From: Desulfobacterales bacterium
GTDB taxonomy: Bacteria; Desulfobacterota; Desulfobacteria; Desulfobacterales; SpSt-501
Assembly (NCBI GenBank): GCA_025454255.1
Contig: JALOOU010000035.1
Coordinates: 1 to 33,306, forward strand
Direction: 5' to 3'
DNA length: 33,306 bases
The position numbers and the translations under genes are program-made. The notes under the pieces were generated by a model. The model was not told where the DNA came from, ran no database searches, and saw nothing but the letters and a program-made list of their open reading frames with translations. Positions 7,987 through 15,550 of the stretch are shown here, one piece after another. The number at the start of each line of letters is the position of its first letter. Positions within the stretch are counted from its first letter, which is position 1.

Positions 7987-9336
7987 ATGTCCGATATCCT
8001 GAGAACCGTTTCCGCCCGCGATCCCGGGGAGAAGGAGTTTCAGCAGGCCGTCCGGGACGTCTTCGCCGCGGTCAAGCCGGTGCTCGACCGGCACCCCGAG
8101 TACCGGCGCAACGCCATCCTCGAGCGGCTGATCGAACCCGAGCGCACCCTCCTCTTCCGGGTGCCCTGGATGGACGACCACGGCCAGGCCCGGGTCAACC
8201 GGGGCTTCCGGGTGGAGATGAGCAGCGCCATCGGCCCCTACAAGGGCGGGCTGCGCTTCCACGCCTCGGTCAACTTGAGCATTCTCAAGTTCCTGGCCTT
8301 CGAGCAGGTGTTCAAGAACGCCCTCACCACCCTGAGCCTGGGCGCCGCCCAGGGCGGGGCGGATTTCGACCCCAAGGGCAAATCCGACGACGAGGTGATG
8401 CGCTTTTGCCAGAGCTTCGCGGCCGAGCTGTTTCGCCACATCGGCCCCGACACCGACATCCCCGAGGGCGACATCGGGGTCGGGGCGCGCGAGATCGGCT
8501 ATCTGTTCGGGATGTACAAGCGGCTGCGCAACGAGTTCACTGGGGTCTTGACGGGCAAGAGCCTGAACTGGGGCGGCAGCCTCGTGCGGCGCGAGGCGGC
8601 GGGCTACGGCCTGGTCTATTTCGCGGCCGAGATGCTGGCGGCGCGAAACCAGAGCCTGGCGGGCAAGGTGTGCCTGGTGTCGGGCTCCGGCAACGTGGCC
8701 CAGCACACGGTGGAGAAGTTGATCGACATGGGGGCCAAGGTGGTCACCCTCTCGGATTCCTCCGGGTGCATCGTCGACGAGGAGGGCATCGACCGCGGCA
8801 AGCTCGACTTTGTCAAGCGGCTCAAGAACATCCGGCGGGCGCGCATCGGCGAATACGTCGACAAGTACTCCCAGGCGCTCTTCGTGGAGAAGGATGCGAC
8901 CGCGGACCACAACCCCATCTGGAAGGTCAAGGCCGAATGCGCGTTTCCCTGCGCCACGGAAAACGAGATCAACCGCCGGGACGCCGAAAACCTGGTGGCC
9001 AGCGGCGTGAGCCTGGTGGCCGAGGGCGCGACCATGCCCGCCACCTCCGAGGCCGTCGAAGTGTTCCAGGGGGCCGGCATCCTCTTTGCGCCGGGCAAGG
9101 CCGCCAGCGCCGGCGGGGTGGCGGTGTCGGGGCTCGAGATGGCCCAGAACAGCATGCGCCTCGCCTGGTCGCGGGAGGAGGTCGACAGCCGGCTGAAGAT
9201 GATCATGAAGAGCATCCACCGCACCTGTCTCGAGGCGGCGGAGGAGTACGGACAGCCCGGCAGCTATCTGGTCGGCGCCAACATCGCCGGGTTCCTCAAG
9301 GTGGTCAACGCGATGCAGGACCAGGGGCTGGTGTAG
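7987..9336 (+). CDS. gdhA: glutamate dehydrogenase (GdhA-type) with altered active site
   Basis: Hexameric-type glutamate dehydrogenase of 449 residues; the family interconverts 2-oxoglutarate, ammonia and glutamate with NAD(P)H. The start is preceded by AAAGGAGG. Substrate-domain motifs are intact: GPYKGGLRFH, FEQVFKNALTTL, DFDPKGKS, GDIGVGAREIG. The coenzyme domain has SGSGNVAQH and SDSSG, and the C-terminus has APGKAASAGGVAVSGLEMAQNS. The striking exception is the loop normally written GGGKGGSDFDP: here it reads GAAQGGADFDP (codons at 8341-8373), so the catalytic lysine (Lys125 in Clostridium symbiosum GDH) is glutamine. Activity may be lost, slow or different. The gene lies directly behind the glutamate-synthase-like gene, which suggests a joint role. 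Confidence 0.9.
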   Translation: MSDILRTVSARDPGEKEFQQAVRDVFAAVKPVLDRHPEYRRNAILERLIEPERTLLFRVPWMDDHGQARVNRGFRVEMSSAIGPYKGGLRFHASVNLSILKFLAFEQVFKNALTTLSLGAAQGGADFDPKGKSDDEVMRFCQSFAAELFRHIGPDTDIPEGDIGVGAREIGYLFGMYKRLRNEFTGVLTGKSLNWGGSLVRREAAGYGLVYFAAEMLAARNQSLAGKVCLVSGSGNVAQHTVEKLIDMGAKVVTLSDSSGCIVDEEGIDRGKLDFVKRLKNIRRARIGEYVDKYSQALFVEKDATADHNPIWKVKAECAFPCATENEINRRDAENLVASGVSLVAEGATMPATSEAVEVFQGAGILFAPGKAASAGGVAVSGLEMAQNSMRLAWSREEVDSRLKMIMKSIHRTCLEAAEEYGQPGSYLVGANIAGFLKVVNAMQDQGLV

Positions 9337-9489
9337 CGACCAGCCACAAACGGCATCTTTCGGCTAAGGCCGGCGGCCTCGCTCGTCGCCATCCTCGTCG
9401 CAGCGCCGCTGCGCCTGCGGATGCGACATCGCTGCGGACTTGGCCTGGACCGCAATCGGCCATTTCTGGATGGCCGCCGGGATCGCTGG
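9337..9489. other. structured GC-rich spacer, possible dispersed repeat
   Basis: 153 bp between gdhA and the phosphatase gene with no supportable ORF. It has a biased, repeat-like text (alternating CGCTCGTCGCC and CTGCGCCTGCGG blocks) and ends with a perfect 7-bp inverted repeat CGGCCAT-ttctgg-ATGGCCG (9457-9476). It resembles a mobile extragenic repeat more than a terminator, because no T-run follows. Copies elsewhere in the genome cannot be checked from this window. Confidence 0.35.
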
Positions 9490-10191
9490 ATGAGCAAACC
9501 GGAAACCCAACATGTTCCACTGACCTACACGGCGGTCATTTTCGATCTGGACGGCACCCTGCTGGACACCCTGGGCGACCTGGCGGAGGCCATGAACGCG
9601 GTGCTGGCCGGCAATCGGCTGCCGACCCATCCCCTCGAGGCCTACCGGTATTTCGTGGGCGACGGCATGGCCCAGCTGGTGCGGCGGGCGCTGCCGTTCG
9701 AAGTCGCCGACGAGTCGGACCTCAACCATTTCGTCACGGAGATGGAGCGCGAGTACCGCCGGCGCTGGACCTGCCGGACCCGCCCCTACCCGGGGATTGC
9801 CGAGATGCTCGCCGCCCTCCGCGGGGGCGGCCTTGAGCTGGCCGTCCTGTCGAACAAACCCGATGCGGCCGTCCGGCATCTGGTCGAAGCGCTCCTGCCG
9901 GCGGGGGCCTTCCGCCGCGTCCTGGGCGCCGGCGCGGAAAGACCGAGGAAACCGGACCCGGCGGCAGCCCTGGAGATCGCCGCCGGCCTGAACACGGACC
10001 CCGCCGCCGTCGTCTTCGTGGGCGACAGCGCCGTCGATATGCAGACGGCCGTTCGCGCGGGGATGTTTCCGGCCGGGGTGTTGTGGGGGTTCCGGCCGCA
10101 GGCGGAGCTCTCTGCGGCCGGCGCCGGGCGGTTGTTTGCGCAGCCGGCCGATCTGCCGGCGTGGCTGTGCCGGGAGGAAGCGGGCGATTGA
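9490..10191 (+). CDS. gph: HAD phosphatase, phosphoglycolate phosphatase-like
   Basis: Haloacid dehalogenase superfamily hydrolase, 233 residues, closest to phosphoglycolate phosphatase (2-phosphoglycolate to glycolate plus phosphate). Motif I FDLDGTLLDT has nucleophile Asp19 and acid/base Asp21. Motif II is the Ser of LSNKPD, motif III the Lys of RPRKPDP, and motif IV GDSAVDMQTA. The helical cap between motifs I and II (about 30-100) is the Gph/PGMB type. The ATG at 9490 was chosen because the upstream in-frame extension lies in the structured spacer; the ribosome binding site is weak. HAD substrate assignments from sequence are often wrong, so treat Gph as the best guess. Confidence 0.8.
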   Translation: MSKPETQHVPLTYTAVIFDLDGTLLDTLGDLAEAMNAVLAGNRLPTHPLEAYRYFVGDGMAQLVRRALPFEVADESDLNHFVTEMEREYRRRWTCRTRPYPGIAEMLAALRGGGLELAVLSNKPDAAVRHLVEALLPAGAFRRVLGAGAERPRKPDPAAALEIAAGLNTDPAAVVFVGDSAVDMQTAVRAGMFPAGVLWGFRPQAELSAAGAGRLFAQPADLPAWLCREEAGD

Positions 10192-10284
10192 GCCCCGGGC
10201 AGGGCCCGCCGGCGCCTTGCTTTTTTCATTCCGCGGACCCATCATTTGATCGGGTTTGAAATCTTCCGTCGCGCGGAGGCCGCC

Positions 10285-10422
10285 ATGAAAGCCATTTGCG
10301 CCATTTTGGCAACCGCACTGATCCTTTTGAGCGGCTGCGCCAACACCCGGAACATGACGCCGGAAGAGCTCGAGGCCATCCGGCAATCCAATGAGCGCTA
10401 CGAGCGCTCCAAGGGCCCCTGA
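10285..10422 (+). CDS. 45-residue lipoprotein
   Basis: A short ORF with a textbook lipoprotein signal. MKAIC is followed by a hydrophobic stretch and the lipobox LLSGC (Cys18), then 27 polar residues rich in Glu, Arg and Asn (NMTPEELEAIRQSNERYERS). GGAGG lies five bases before the ATG. The mature peptide is lipid-anchored and predicted helical. It sits 93 bp after the phosphatase gene. No function can be assigned. Small lipoproteins of this kind are often missed by automatic annotation. Confidence 0.75.
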   Translation: MKAICAILATALILLSGCANTRNMTPEELEAIRQSNERYERSKGP

Positions 10423-10450
10423 GGCCCGCGCGCGCCGGCCTTGCTGCGGG

Positions 10451-11680
10451 TCACAGGCTGCGTGAAAGAGCGAGCATGTTCTTGTTGATCGCGATGCGGG
10501 TGTGCGGCTGGATGTAGTCGTGCCGGTCCTCCCGGAACGGCAGGTAGGCCAGGCGGTGGCCTTGCGCGCGAATGTCGACGGCCGGCAGGGTTTCGGCCAG
10601 CCGCTGCGCGGGTCTGATCATTGCGGATAGAATCACCTTCAGCGTCTTTGCGGCCTCATCGGCAGGCAGCGTCGCCGGGTGGTGGCGCCCGGGGGGCCGG
10701 CCGGGACGGAGCGGCTCCTGGGGTTGGATCAGGCTCAGGCCCTGCGCCAGGCGAAGGTAGACGTTCGCTTTTATCCTGAAGGCCGGGCTCCAGAACTCGA
10801 AGCGGCGCGATTCGAACTCCGGCTGGACCCGCTTGGGCAGATTGGCCGCGCGCACCAGGTCGGCGTAGGTTTCGAGCTGCATTCCAGAGACGGCGCAGGA
10901 TGTGCGCCAGAACGGCAGGTACAGCGCTCCCTGCTCATCGCCGCTGAGGCAATCGCAGTCGACCCGCGTCAGGGCCCCGGCCGCAGGGGCCCAGCTCGAA
11001 CCGCAGTTGCCGCAGCCCATTACCAGAGCCTCCCGTTCGCCTTCCAAGTCCCAGCCGCATGCCGGGCACAGCGCGGGCAGAAAACCAACGCCGCCATCGG
11101 GCTTGCCGGCCGCGGCAGCCGCCGTTTCGAATCCGTCGGGGACCGCCCCGATCGGCTGCTCGACGACGGCGTCAACGAGCCGGCCCGATGAAGCGTAGAG
11201 GGGCGAATAGAGCAGGCCGATGGCATCCCCCAGGTGCGCGCTGGCGATGGCCCCCGACCCCCTCCCGCGGCCGAAGCGCTGCTGAAACGCGGCGAAGGTC
11301 TGCGTGAACGACGCGGAGGGGGGGAGAAAGCGGCCTTCCATGTCCGGGGCCGCAAACCTGAGCTTCATGGCCTGGGCGCGCAACCCCAGCGACGGCGGCA
11401 GGCTCTGCATGTCGATGCCCAGCTGATTGACATCGACATAGGTGTGCTCCACCCCGGCCGGCAGGCTGAAGAGCAGAAACCCTTTGAAGCGCCAATAGGG
11501 CGCATAGATCAGCTGCTTGCCCGCCGGGGATTTGGCGGGCAGGACATAACGGAAACAGTCCCGGGCCGTCAGCACCGAGCGCACGCGGCAGAAGGGGCAT
11601 GCAAACAGCCGATCGGTCTCCTCCAGGGCGGCCGGCGCCCCGCACTGCGGGCACTGGTGATCGATGCGCAAAACCGTCAC
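10451..11680 (-). CDS. zinc-ribbon protein, partner of SPFH protein
   Basis: Conserved hypothetical protein of 409 residues. It opens with a zinc ribbon (CPQCG at about 10, paired with CPFC at about 29) and has a second one in the middle (CPACG ... CGNCG). The rest is soluble, with no membrane segment or signal peptide and no catalytic motif that I recognise. The GTG start at 11680 overlaps the TGA of the upstream SPFH gene (GTGA), indicating translational coupling. Because it shares zinc ribbons and an overlapping start with the SPFH gene, it is likely to act with it, perhaps as an adaptor. This is inferred from context only. Confidence 0.8.
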   Translation of the reverse strand: MTVLRIDHQCPQCGAPAALEETDRLFACPFCRVRSVLTARDCFRYVLPAKSPAGKQLIYAPYWRFKGFLLFSLPAGVEHTYVDVNQLGIDMQSLPPSLGLRAQAMKLRFAAPDMEGRFLPPSASFTQTFAAFQQRFGRGRGSGAIASAHLGDAIGLLYSPLYASSGRLVDAVVEQPIGAVPDGFETAAAAAGKPDGGVGFLPALCPACGWDLEGEREALVMGCGNCGSSWAPAAGALTRVDCDCLSGDEQGALYLPFWRTSCAVSGMQLETYADLVRAANLPKRVQPEFESRRFEFWSPAFRIKANVYLRLAQGLSLIQPQEPLRPGRPPGRHHPATLPADEAAKTLKVILSAMIRPAQRLAETLPAVDIRAQGHRLAYLPFREDRHDYIQPHTRIAINKNMLALSRSL

Positions 11681-12810
11681 AGCTTCTCACCGCAGTCGTT
11701 GCAGAAAATCGATTCCGCCAGGTTCTCCGCGCCGCAGTGCTTGCAGAATTGCTTCCGGGGCGCGGCGGCCGCGGCCAGCCCGCAGCGCGGGCAGAATTTG
11801 GCGTTGGGCGCCATGTTCTTGCCGCAGCGGGCGCACTGGTCGAACACCACCAGGTGATGGCCGCACTGCGGGCAGAACTTCGAATCCCCCGGCACTCCGC
11901 TCTGGCACTCCGGGCAGGCCGCCCGGGCGGCGGCCGGCGGCTCCGGTGCGGCCGCGGGCTTCGCGCCGCCGAAATACTGGGCGAACATCGCCGGCAGCAT
12001 GAACCCCAGGCTGGTGCCCATGCCCGTGCCGGAGCCGCCGTCGGTCTGCGCGGCGGCTTCCATGGCCATGGCGGCCTTCATCTGCATGAGTTTTTCCATA
12101 TCCTTGAAAACGCCCATGCGGCTGCGGTCGTCGATCGCCTGTTGGACCTCCGGGGGAGGGGTGATCGCATTGGTGTAGAGGTGGGTCAGGCGGATGCCGA
12201 AATGGCTGAAGTCCTCCTGGAGCCGGCGGCTGAGCCCATCGGAGAGCTCGTCGTATTTGGCGGGCAGGTTGAGCAGCGAGTCCAGGCTCTGCCCCATGAA
12301 GTCGTTGAAGCGCGAGACGATCACCCGGTTCAGGTACTCTTCGATCTCCTCGGTCGTGAACATCCCCTGTGTGCCCACCAGGCTGTTGATGAACAGGACC
12401 GGCTGCACCACCTGGAGGTTGAACACGCCGAAGGCCCTCAGCCGCACCAGGCCGAGCTCGGCGTCCTTGAAGGCGACCGGGTCCCGGGTGCCCCACTTGA
12501 GATTGGTGAAGACCTTCAAGTTCACGAAATAGACCTCGGCCCTCAAGGGGCTGGTGAGGGCCCAGGGGATGCTGGCGATTTTCGTCAGAATGGGGATGTT
12601 TCCGGTCTTGAGGGTGTGGCGGCCGGGGCCGAAGGCCCCCACGGCCTTGCCCTTGTAGAAAAATACGGCGGCCTGGCTTTCCCTCACGGTGAGCTGGGCC
12701 CCGTATTTTATCTCACCGGAGCCCTGCTGCGGCAGCCGGTGCACCATCTGCCGGCCCGAATCGTCGAACCATTCCAAATTTTCAAGAAAAATCAAATTGT
12801 TATCAGCCAT
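11677..12810 (-). CDS. SPFH-domain protein with three C-terminal zinc ribbons
   Basis: SPFH/band-7-like protein of 377 residues, of the cytosolic type without a transmembrane anchor. The SPFH region spans about 30-240 and includes QLTVRESQAAVFFYKGK, GRHTLKTGNIPIL, EVYFVNLKVFTNLKWGT and IRLTHLYTNAITPPPEVQ. It is followed by a Met/Ala-rich helix, a Gly-rich linker and a Pro/Ala linker. Three zinc ribbons end the protein: CPECQ...CPQCG, CARCG...CPRCG and CKHCG...CNDCG. The ATG at 12810 is chosen over GTG at 12813 because GAGGAGG then sits at the usual distance. Family members are thought to form oligomeric scaffolds; the client here is unknown. It overlaps the next zinc-ribbon gene. Confidence 0.87.
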   Translation of the reverse strand: MADNNLIFLENLEWFDDSGRQMVHRLPQQGSGEIKYGAQLTVRESQAAVFFYKGKAVGAFGPGRHTLKTGNIPILTKIASIPWALTSPLRAEVYFVNLKVFTNLKWGTRDPVAFKDAELGLVRLRAFGVFNLQVVQPVLFINSLVGTQGMFTTEEIEEYLNRVIVSRFNDFMGQSLDSLLNLPAKYDELSDGLSRRLQEDFSHFGIRLTHLYTNAITPPPEVQQAIDDRSRMGVFKDMEKLMQMKAAMAMEAAAQTDGGSGTGMGTSLGFMLPAMFAQYFGGAKPAAAPEPPAAARAACPECQSGVPGDSKFCPQCGHHLVVFDQCARCGKNMAPNAKFCPRCGLAAAAAPRKQFCKHCGAENLAESIFCNDCGEKL

Positions 12811-13265
12811 CACGGCCTCCTCGAAAGGTTGGCTTGCCGGAAAACGTTTCGGCCCCTGCCTCGCTCCTCTCTATCGGCAGACCGTACTTTAAACTTGAGC
12901 GCCCGGTCGCGGCCGGGGCCCGGGAGAGCATCGTTCAGGCAAAACGGCCGTAAAGCGGCCGCGGCGGGTCGTCCGTGAGCGGGGCTGTCAGCGCCCATTC
13001 GCATCTGGCGGGCTGCGGTGCGGGCCAAGGCGAGAGCGACGCTGCCGCCGGAGGCGCAGTGACGCTGCGCCGAGGATGGCGAATAGCGGGAAGAGCGGCA
13101 TGGACCGCAGGGCGCCGTTTGTGAACGGGCGCTAGTGGAGGGGCGTGGAAGAGGTTCCCGACACTGGCGGCGTTGTAAAACGTCCAAGATCAAGGCGCGC
13201 AAATCCCCTGTCGCGCGGCGGTTCCCGCCGCGGCGGGACGGATCTTGGGGTGTTACGAAGTCGTG
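12811..13265. other. 455-bp intergenic region with inverted repeats, no gene
   Basis: No convincing ORF. It holds an 8-bp inverted repeat CCAAGATC/GATCTTGG (13184-13191 with 13241-13248) enclosing a tight hairpin GCGGCGG-ttc-CCGCCGC (13215-13231). A weaker hairpin built on GCGCC-GTT/AAC-GG-GCGC lies near 13112-13132. The first structure lies just downstream of the minus-strand small membrane protein gene and may end its transcript, although no T-run is present. The SPFH promoter should also lie here, but no clear hexamers were found. Confidence 0.5.
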
Positions 13266-13463
13266 CTATTTAACGGCGAGCCAATAGAGGAGCGGCAGGA
13301 TGCAGGCCGCCAGCATGAGCAGGCCCGGCGGGCTCAGGTACGGGGTGTACCAGGGCAGTTTTCTTCGGCGGGCATTTCGCAGCTCGCTCAGGAACCAGTT
13401 GCCGAGGATGGCGGCGCCGGCCAGGACCGACAACGCCTTGAGGATCTCAATGAGGGTGGGCAT
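13266..13463 (-). CDS. small two-TM membrane protein
   Basis: 65-residue protein starting MPTLIEILKALSVLAGAAIL, with a first hydrophobic segment (about 4-23), a basic cytoplasmic loop RNARRRK, the motif PWYTPYLSPPG, and a second hydrophobic segment (about 45-62, LLMLAACILPLLYWLA). AGGAGA precedes the ATG at 13463. A longer in-frame extension upstream runs through the REP-like element and is rejected. Function unknown; it resembles small uncharacterised inner-membrane proteins. Confidence 0.65.
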   Translation of the reverse strand: MPTLIEILKALSVLAGAAILGNWFLSELRNARRRKLPWYTPYLSPPGLLMLAACILPLLYWLAVK

Positions 13464-13821
13464 CGTTCTCCTGATCTGCGCTGCCCGCTGCCTGAGCCGG
13501 CGGTTCGTCGGCAAGCAATTCCAGGCTGGTGGGCGCGGCTTCCAGCCGCGATCCGATCGCGGCAAGATGCCGCTCCCACACAAGGAACGCCGGACGTGAA
13601 GGCAGGCCGTGGGTCAGCCGCGTCCGAGGCCGCGATCCGAATAGCGGCCCCGTGCGTGCGGGGCTTCCGCCGAAACGACGCCCGGCTGTGGAAGCTGGGC
13701 CGGGGGGCTCGAACGCACGGGCAGCCGGCCGCCGCCTAAATTATCGTTGATATTTTTTCGGGTTCTAGTATAGTCAGCCTCTGTCGTGCCCGGCAGCGCG
13801 AGGATTACGGATAGACAACGG
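13464..13821. other. 358-bp intergenic region, no gene
   Basis: It separates the small membrane protein gene from tRNA-Arg. Apart from the REP-like pair, nothing codes convincingly. The short AT-rich stretch 13737-13777 (around attatcgttgatattttttc) contains a T-run downstream of tRNA-Arg on neither strand in proper terminator arrangement. It could hold the promoter of the minus-strand small membrane protein gene, but no clear hexamer pair was found. Confidence 0.4.
13529..13579. repeat. REP-like inverted pair (BIME-type)
   Basis: Two short hairpin units face each other. Unit 1 is GTGGGCGCGGCTTCCAGCCG... with a perfect stem CGCGGCT-tcc-AGCCGCG (13534-13550). Unit 2 is its inverted, slightly diverged copy, with stem GCGGCA-aga-TGCCGC (13559-13573), ending CTCCCAC. 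The outer GTGGG (13529-13533) and CCCAC (13575-13579) also pair. This head GTGGG plus GC hairpin is the layout of REP/BIME elements mobilised by RAYT transposases. No RAYT gene is in the window. Confidence 0.7.
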
Positions 13822-13895
<74 letters not shown>

Positions 13896-13906
13896 CCGAC
13901 CGCGAT

Positions 13907-13935
13907 GATCTACCACAAGTGCCCAAAGCTGTCCA
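13907..13935 (-). promoter_or_regulatory. probable tRNA-Arg promoter
   Basis: TGGACA (13935-13930), 17 nt, TAGATC (13912-13907), placing the start a few bases before the tRNA 5' end at 13895. The -35 matches five of six consensus bases and the -10 three of six. Confidence 0.45.
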
Positions 13936-14001
13936 CAGCCGCGCGCGCAAGCTGACGCGATTAGGGCACTTGAAACCTATTGCCACCGTGCAGGCGTTTG
14001 A

Positions 14002-15501
14002 ATGGAGAAGAAGAGCAAAAAGGCCAAGCCGAAAGCCTCGGACCGAAAGGTGACGCGCGCGACCCAGGGGCCGGCTGCCGCCGGCAGAAAAAAGCAGCCC
14101 CCGCGCCGGCCGGCAGCGGCGCGGCCGGCGGCGGTTGCGCCCGCAAGGCCGTCAAGGAGCGCCCCGGCCAAAACGCCTTCCAAACCGGCTCGGGCCGCAA
14201 GCCCGCGTGCGGCGCCCGCCGCCAAGACCAAACCCGCCGCCAAGGCGGCAGGGCCGAAGAGGCCCGGCGCGCCCAAAAAGCCCGCTGCGAAGAGCGCGGC
14301 GGCCCCGCGGCGCGCATCGGCCAAAGCTAAAAAAACGGCCGCAGCGCAAACACCCGCCAAGCCGGCTCCGGCGGGCGCAGCGCCGACGCCGAAAGAACCG
14401 CCGCAGAGCGCTTCGGCCTCGCGGTCCGCCGGTCGGACTCCGCCGGCGAGGTCCCCGCGCAGAAAAGCGCCCGAACCTCCGCCGGCGGCTGCCGCCGACG
14501 CGCAGGCGCCCCCGGCGGAAGCGGACGCCGCGCCGCCCGTCGAATCCCCAGCGGAGGCGGCGCCGCGCGCGGCCTCGAAGAGCGCCCGGAAGCCATCCAA
14601 GGCCGACGACGACGAGAAGGCCCTGGTCAAGTTCGATCCGCTCCAGCGCTATCTGTCGGAGATCAGCCGCTACCGGCTGCTGACCCGCGAGGAGGAGCGC
14701 TCGCTAGGCATCCGCGTCATGGAGCAGGGCGACAAGGATGCGGCCTATGTGCTGGTGACCGCCAACCTGCGCCTGGTCGTCAAGATCGCCCTGGAGTTTC
14801 AACGGGTCTGGATGCAGAACCTGCTCGATCTCATCCAGGAGGGCAACATCGGCCTGATGCAGGCCGTGAAGAAATTCGACCCCTACAAGAACGTCAAGTT
14901 CTCCTACTACGCCTCTTTCTGGATCAAGGCCTACATCCTGAAGTTCATCATGGACAACTGGCGGCTGGTGAAGATCGGAACCACTCAGGGCCAGCGCAAG
15001 CTGTTCTTCAAATTGAAAAAGGAGAAGCAGCGGCTGATCGAACAGGGCTTCGACCCGAAACCCAAGCTGCTCTCCGAGCGCCTGGGGGTGTCGGAGCGCG
15101 AGATCGTCGATATGGACCAGCGCCTGGACAGCTGGGACGTCTCGCTGGACGCGCCGGTCAAGAACGATTCCGAAACCGAGCGCATCGAGTTCATCAGCAC
15201 CGAGAGCGAATCGGTGGAGGAGCAGGTGTCGAAGAAGGAGATCGAGCTGCTCCTGCACAACAAGATCGGCGAATTCCGCAAGAAGATGTCGCCGCGGGAA
15301 ATCGAAATTTTCGAACTGCGCATCTTTTCGGACAACCCCGTCACGCTCCAGGAGATCGGAGACCGTTACGGAATATCCCGGGAGCGGGTCCGGCAGATCG
15401 AGAAGAACATCATCCGCAAGATACGGGAGTATTTCAAAAGCGAGATCCCCGACTTCGCGTCCTATTCCGACGTCGATTCCGAGGAGACCGGCGCGGAGTG
15501 A
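14002..15501 (+). CDS. rpoH: RpoH-type sigma factor with histone-H1-like N-terminal extension
   Basis: Group 3 sigma factor, 499 residues against about 285-300 for typical RpoH. The sigma core begins near residue 213 ([19 protein letters not shown]). Region 2 includes [20 protein letters not shown] and the -10 recognition segment [17 protein letters not shown]. The RpoH box reads [10 protein letters not shown] (about 331-340), which separates it from RpoD. Region 4 has the helix-turn-helix [20 protein letters not shown]. Residues 1-205 are low-complexity Ala/Lys/Pro/Arg ([18 protein letters not shown] type), basic up to about 160 and then acidic, like histone H1 or AlgP tails. Start at 14002; its ribosome binding site is weak, so an internal start would remove part of the tail. 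It lies 49 bp before the TPR lipoprotein gene. Confidence 0.88.
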   Translation: MEKKSKKAKPKASDRKVTRATQGPAAAGRKKQPPRRPAAARPAAVAPARPSRSAPAKTPSKPARAASPRAAPAAKTKPAAKAAGPKRPGAPKKPAAKSAAAPRRASAKAKKTAAAQTPAKPAPAGAAPTPKEPPQSASASRSAGRTPPARSPRRKAPEPPPAAAADAQAPPAEADAAPPVESPAEAAPRAASKSARKPSKADDDEKALVKFDPLQRYLSEISRYRLLTREEERSLGIRVMEQGDKDAAYVLVTANLRLVVKIALEFQRVWMQNLLDLIQEGNIGLMQAVKKFDPYKNVKFSYYASFWIKAYILKFIMDNWRLVKIGTTQGQRKLFFKLKKEKQRLIEQGFDPKPKLLSERLGVSEREIVDMDQRLDSWDVSLDAPVKNDSETERIEFISTESESVEEQVSKKEIELLLHNKIGEFRKKMSPREIEIFELRIFSDNPVTLQEIGDRYGISRERVRQIEKNIIRKIREYFKSEIPDFASYSDVDSEETGAE

Positions 15502-15550
15502 TCCCACCTCCTGCCTGACATCGCCCGGCCGGGCCCAGGAAACCCTCTGC

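Noticed and set aside
7897..9219. 440-codon minus-strand ORF opposite gdhA
   Set aside because: Antisense shadow; no family resemblance, and gdhA is clear on the plus strand.
10192..10240. Intrinsic terminator after the phosphatase gene (GC-rich stretch followed by TTTTTT)
   Set aside because: The only stem (GGGC-agg-GCCC) is separated from the T-run by about 18 nt, so it is not a proper terminator.
13463..13583. N-terminal extension of the small membrane protein
   Set aside because: The extra codons translate the REP-like element; a good ribosome site precedes the internal ATG at 13463.
13969..14001. CTTGAAA as a heat-shock (sigma32) -35 box for rpoH autoregulation
   Set aside because: No CCCAT-like -10 follows at 13-15 nt; a chance match cannot be excluded.
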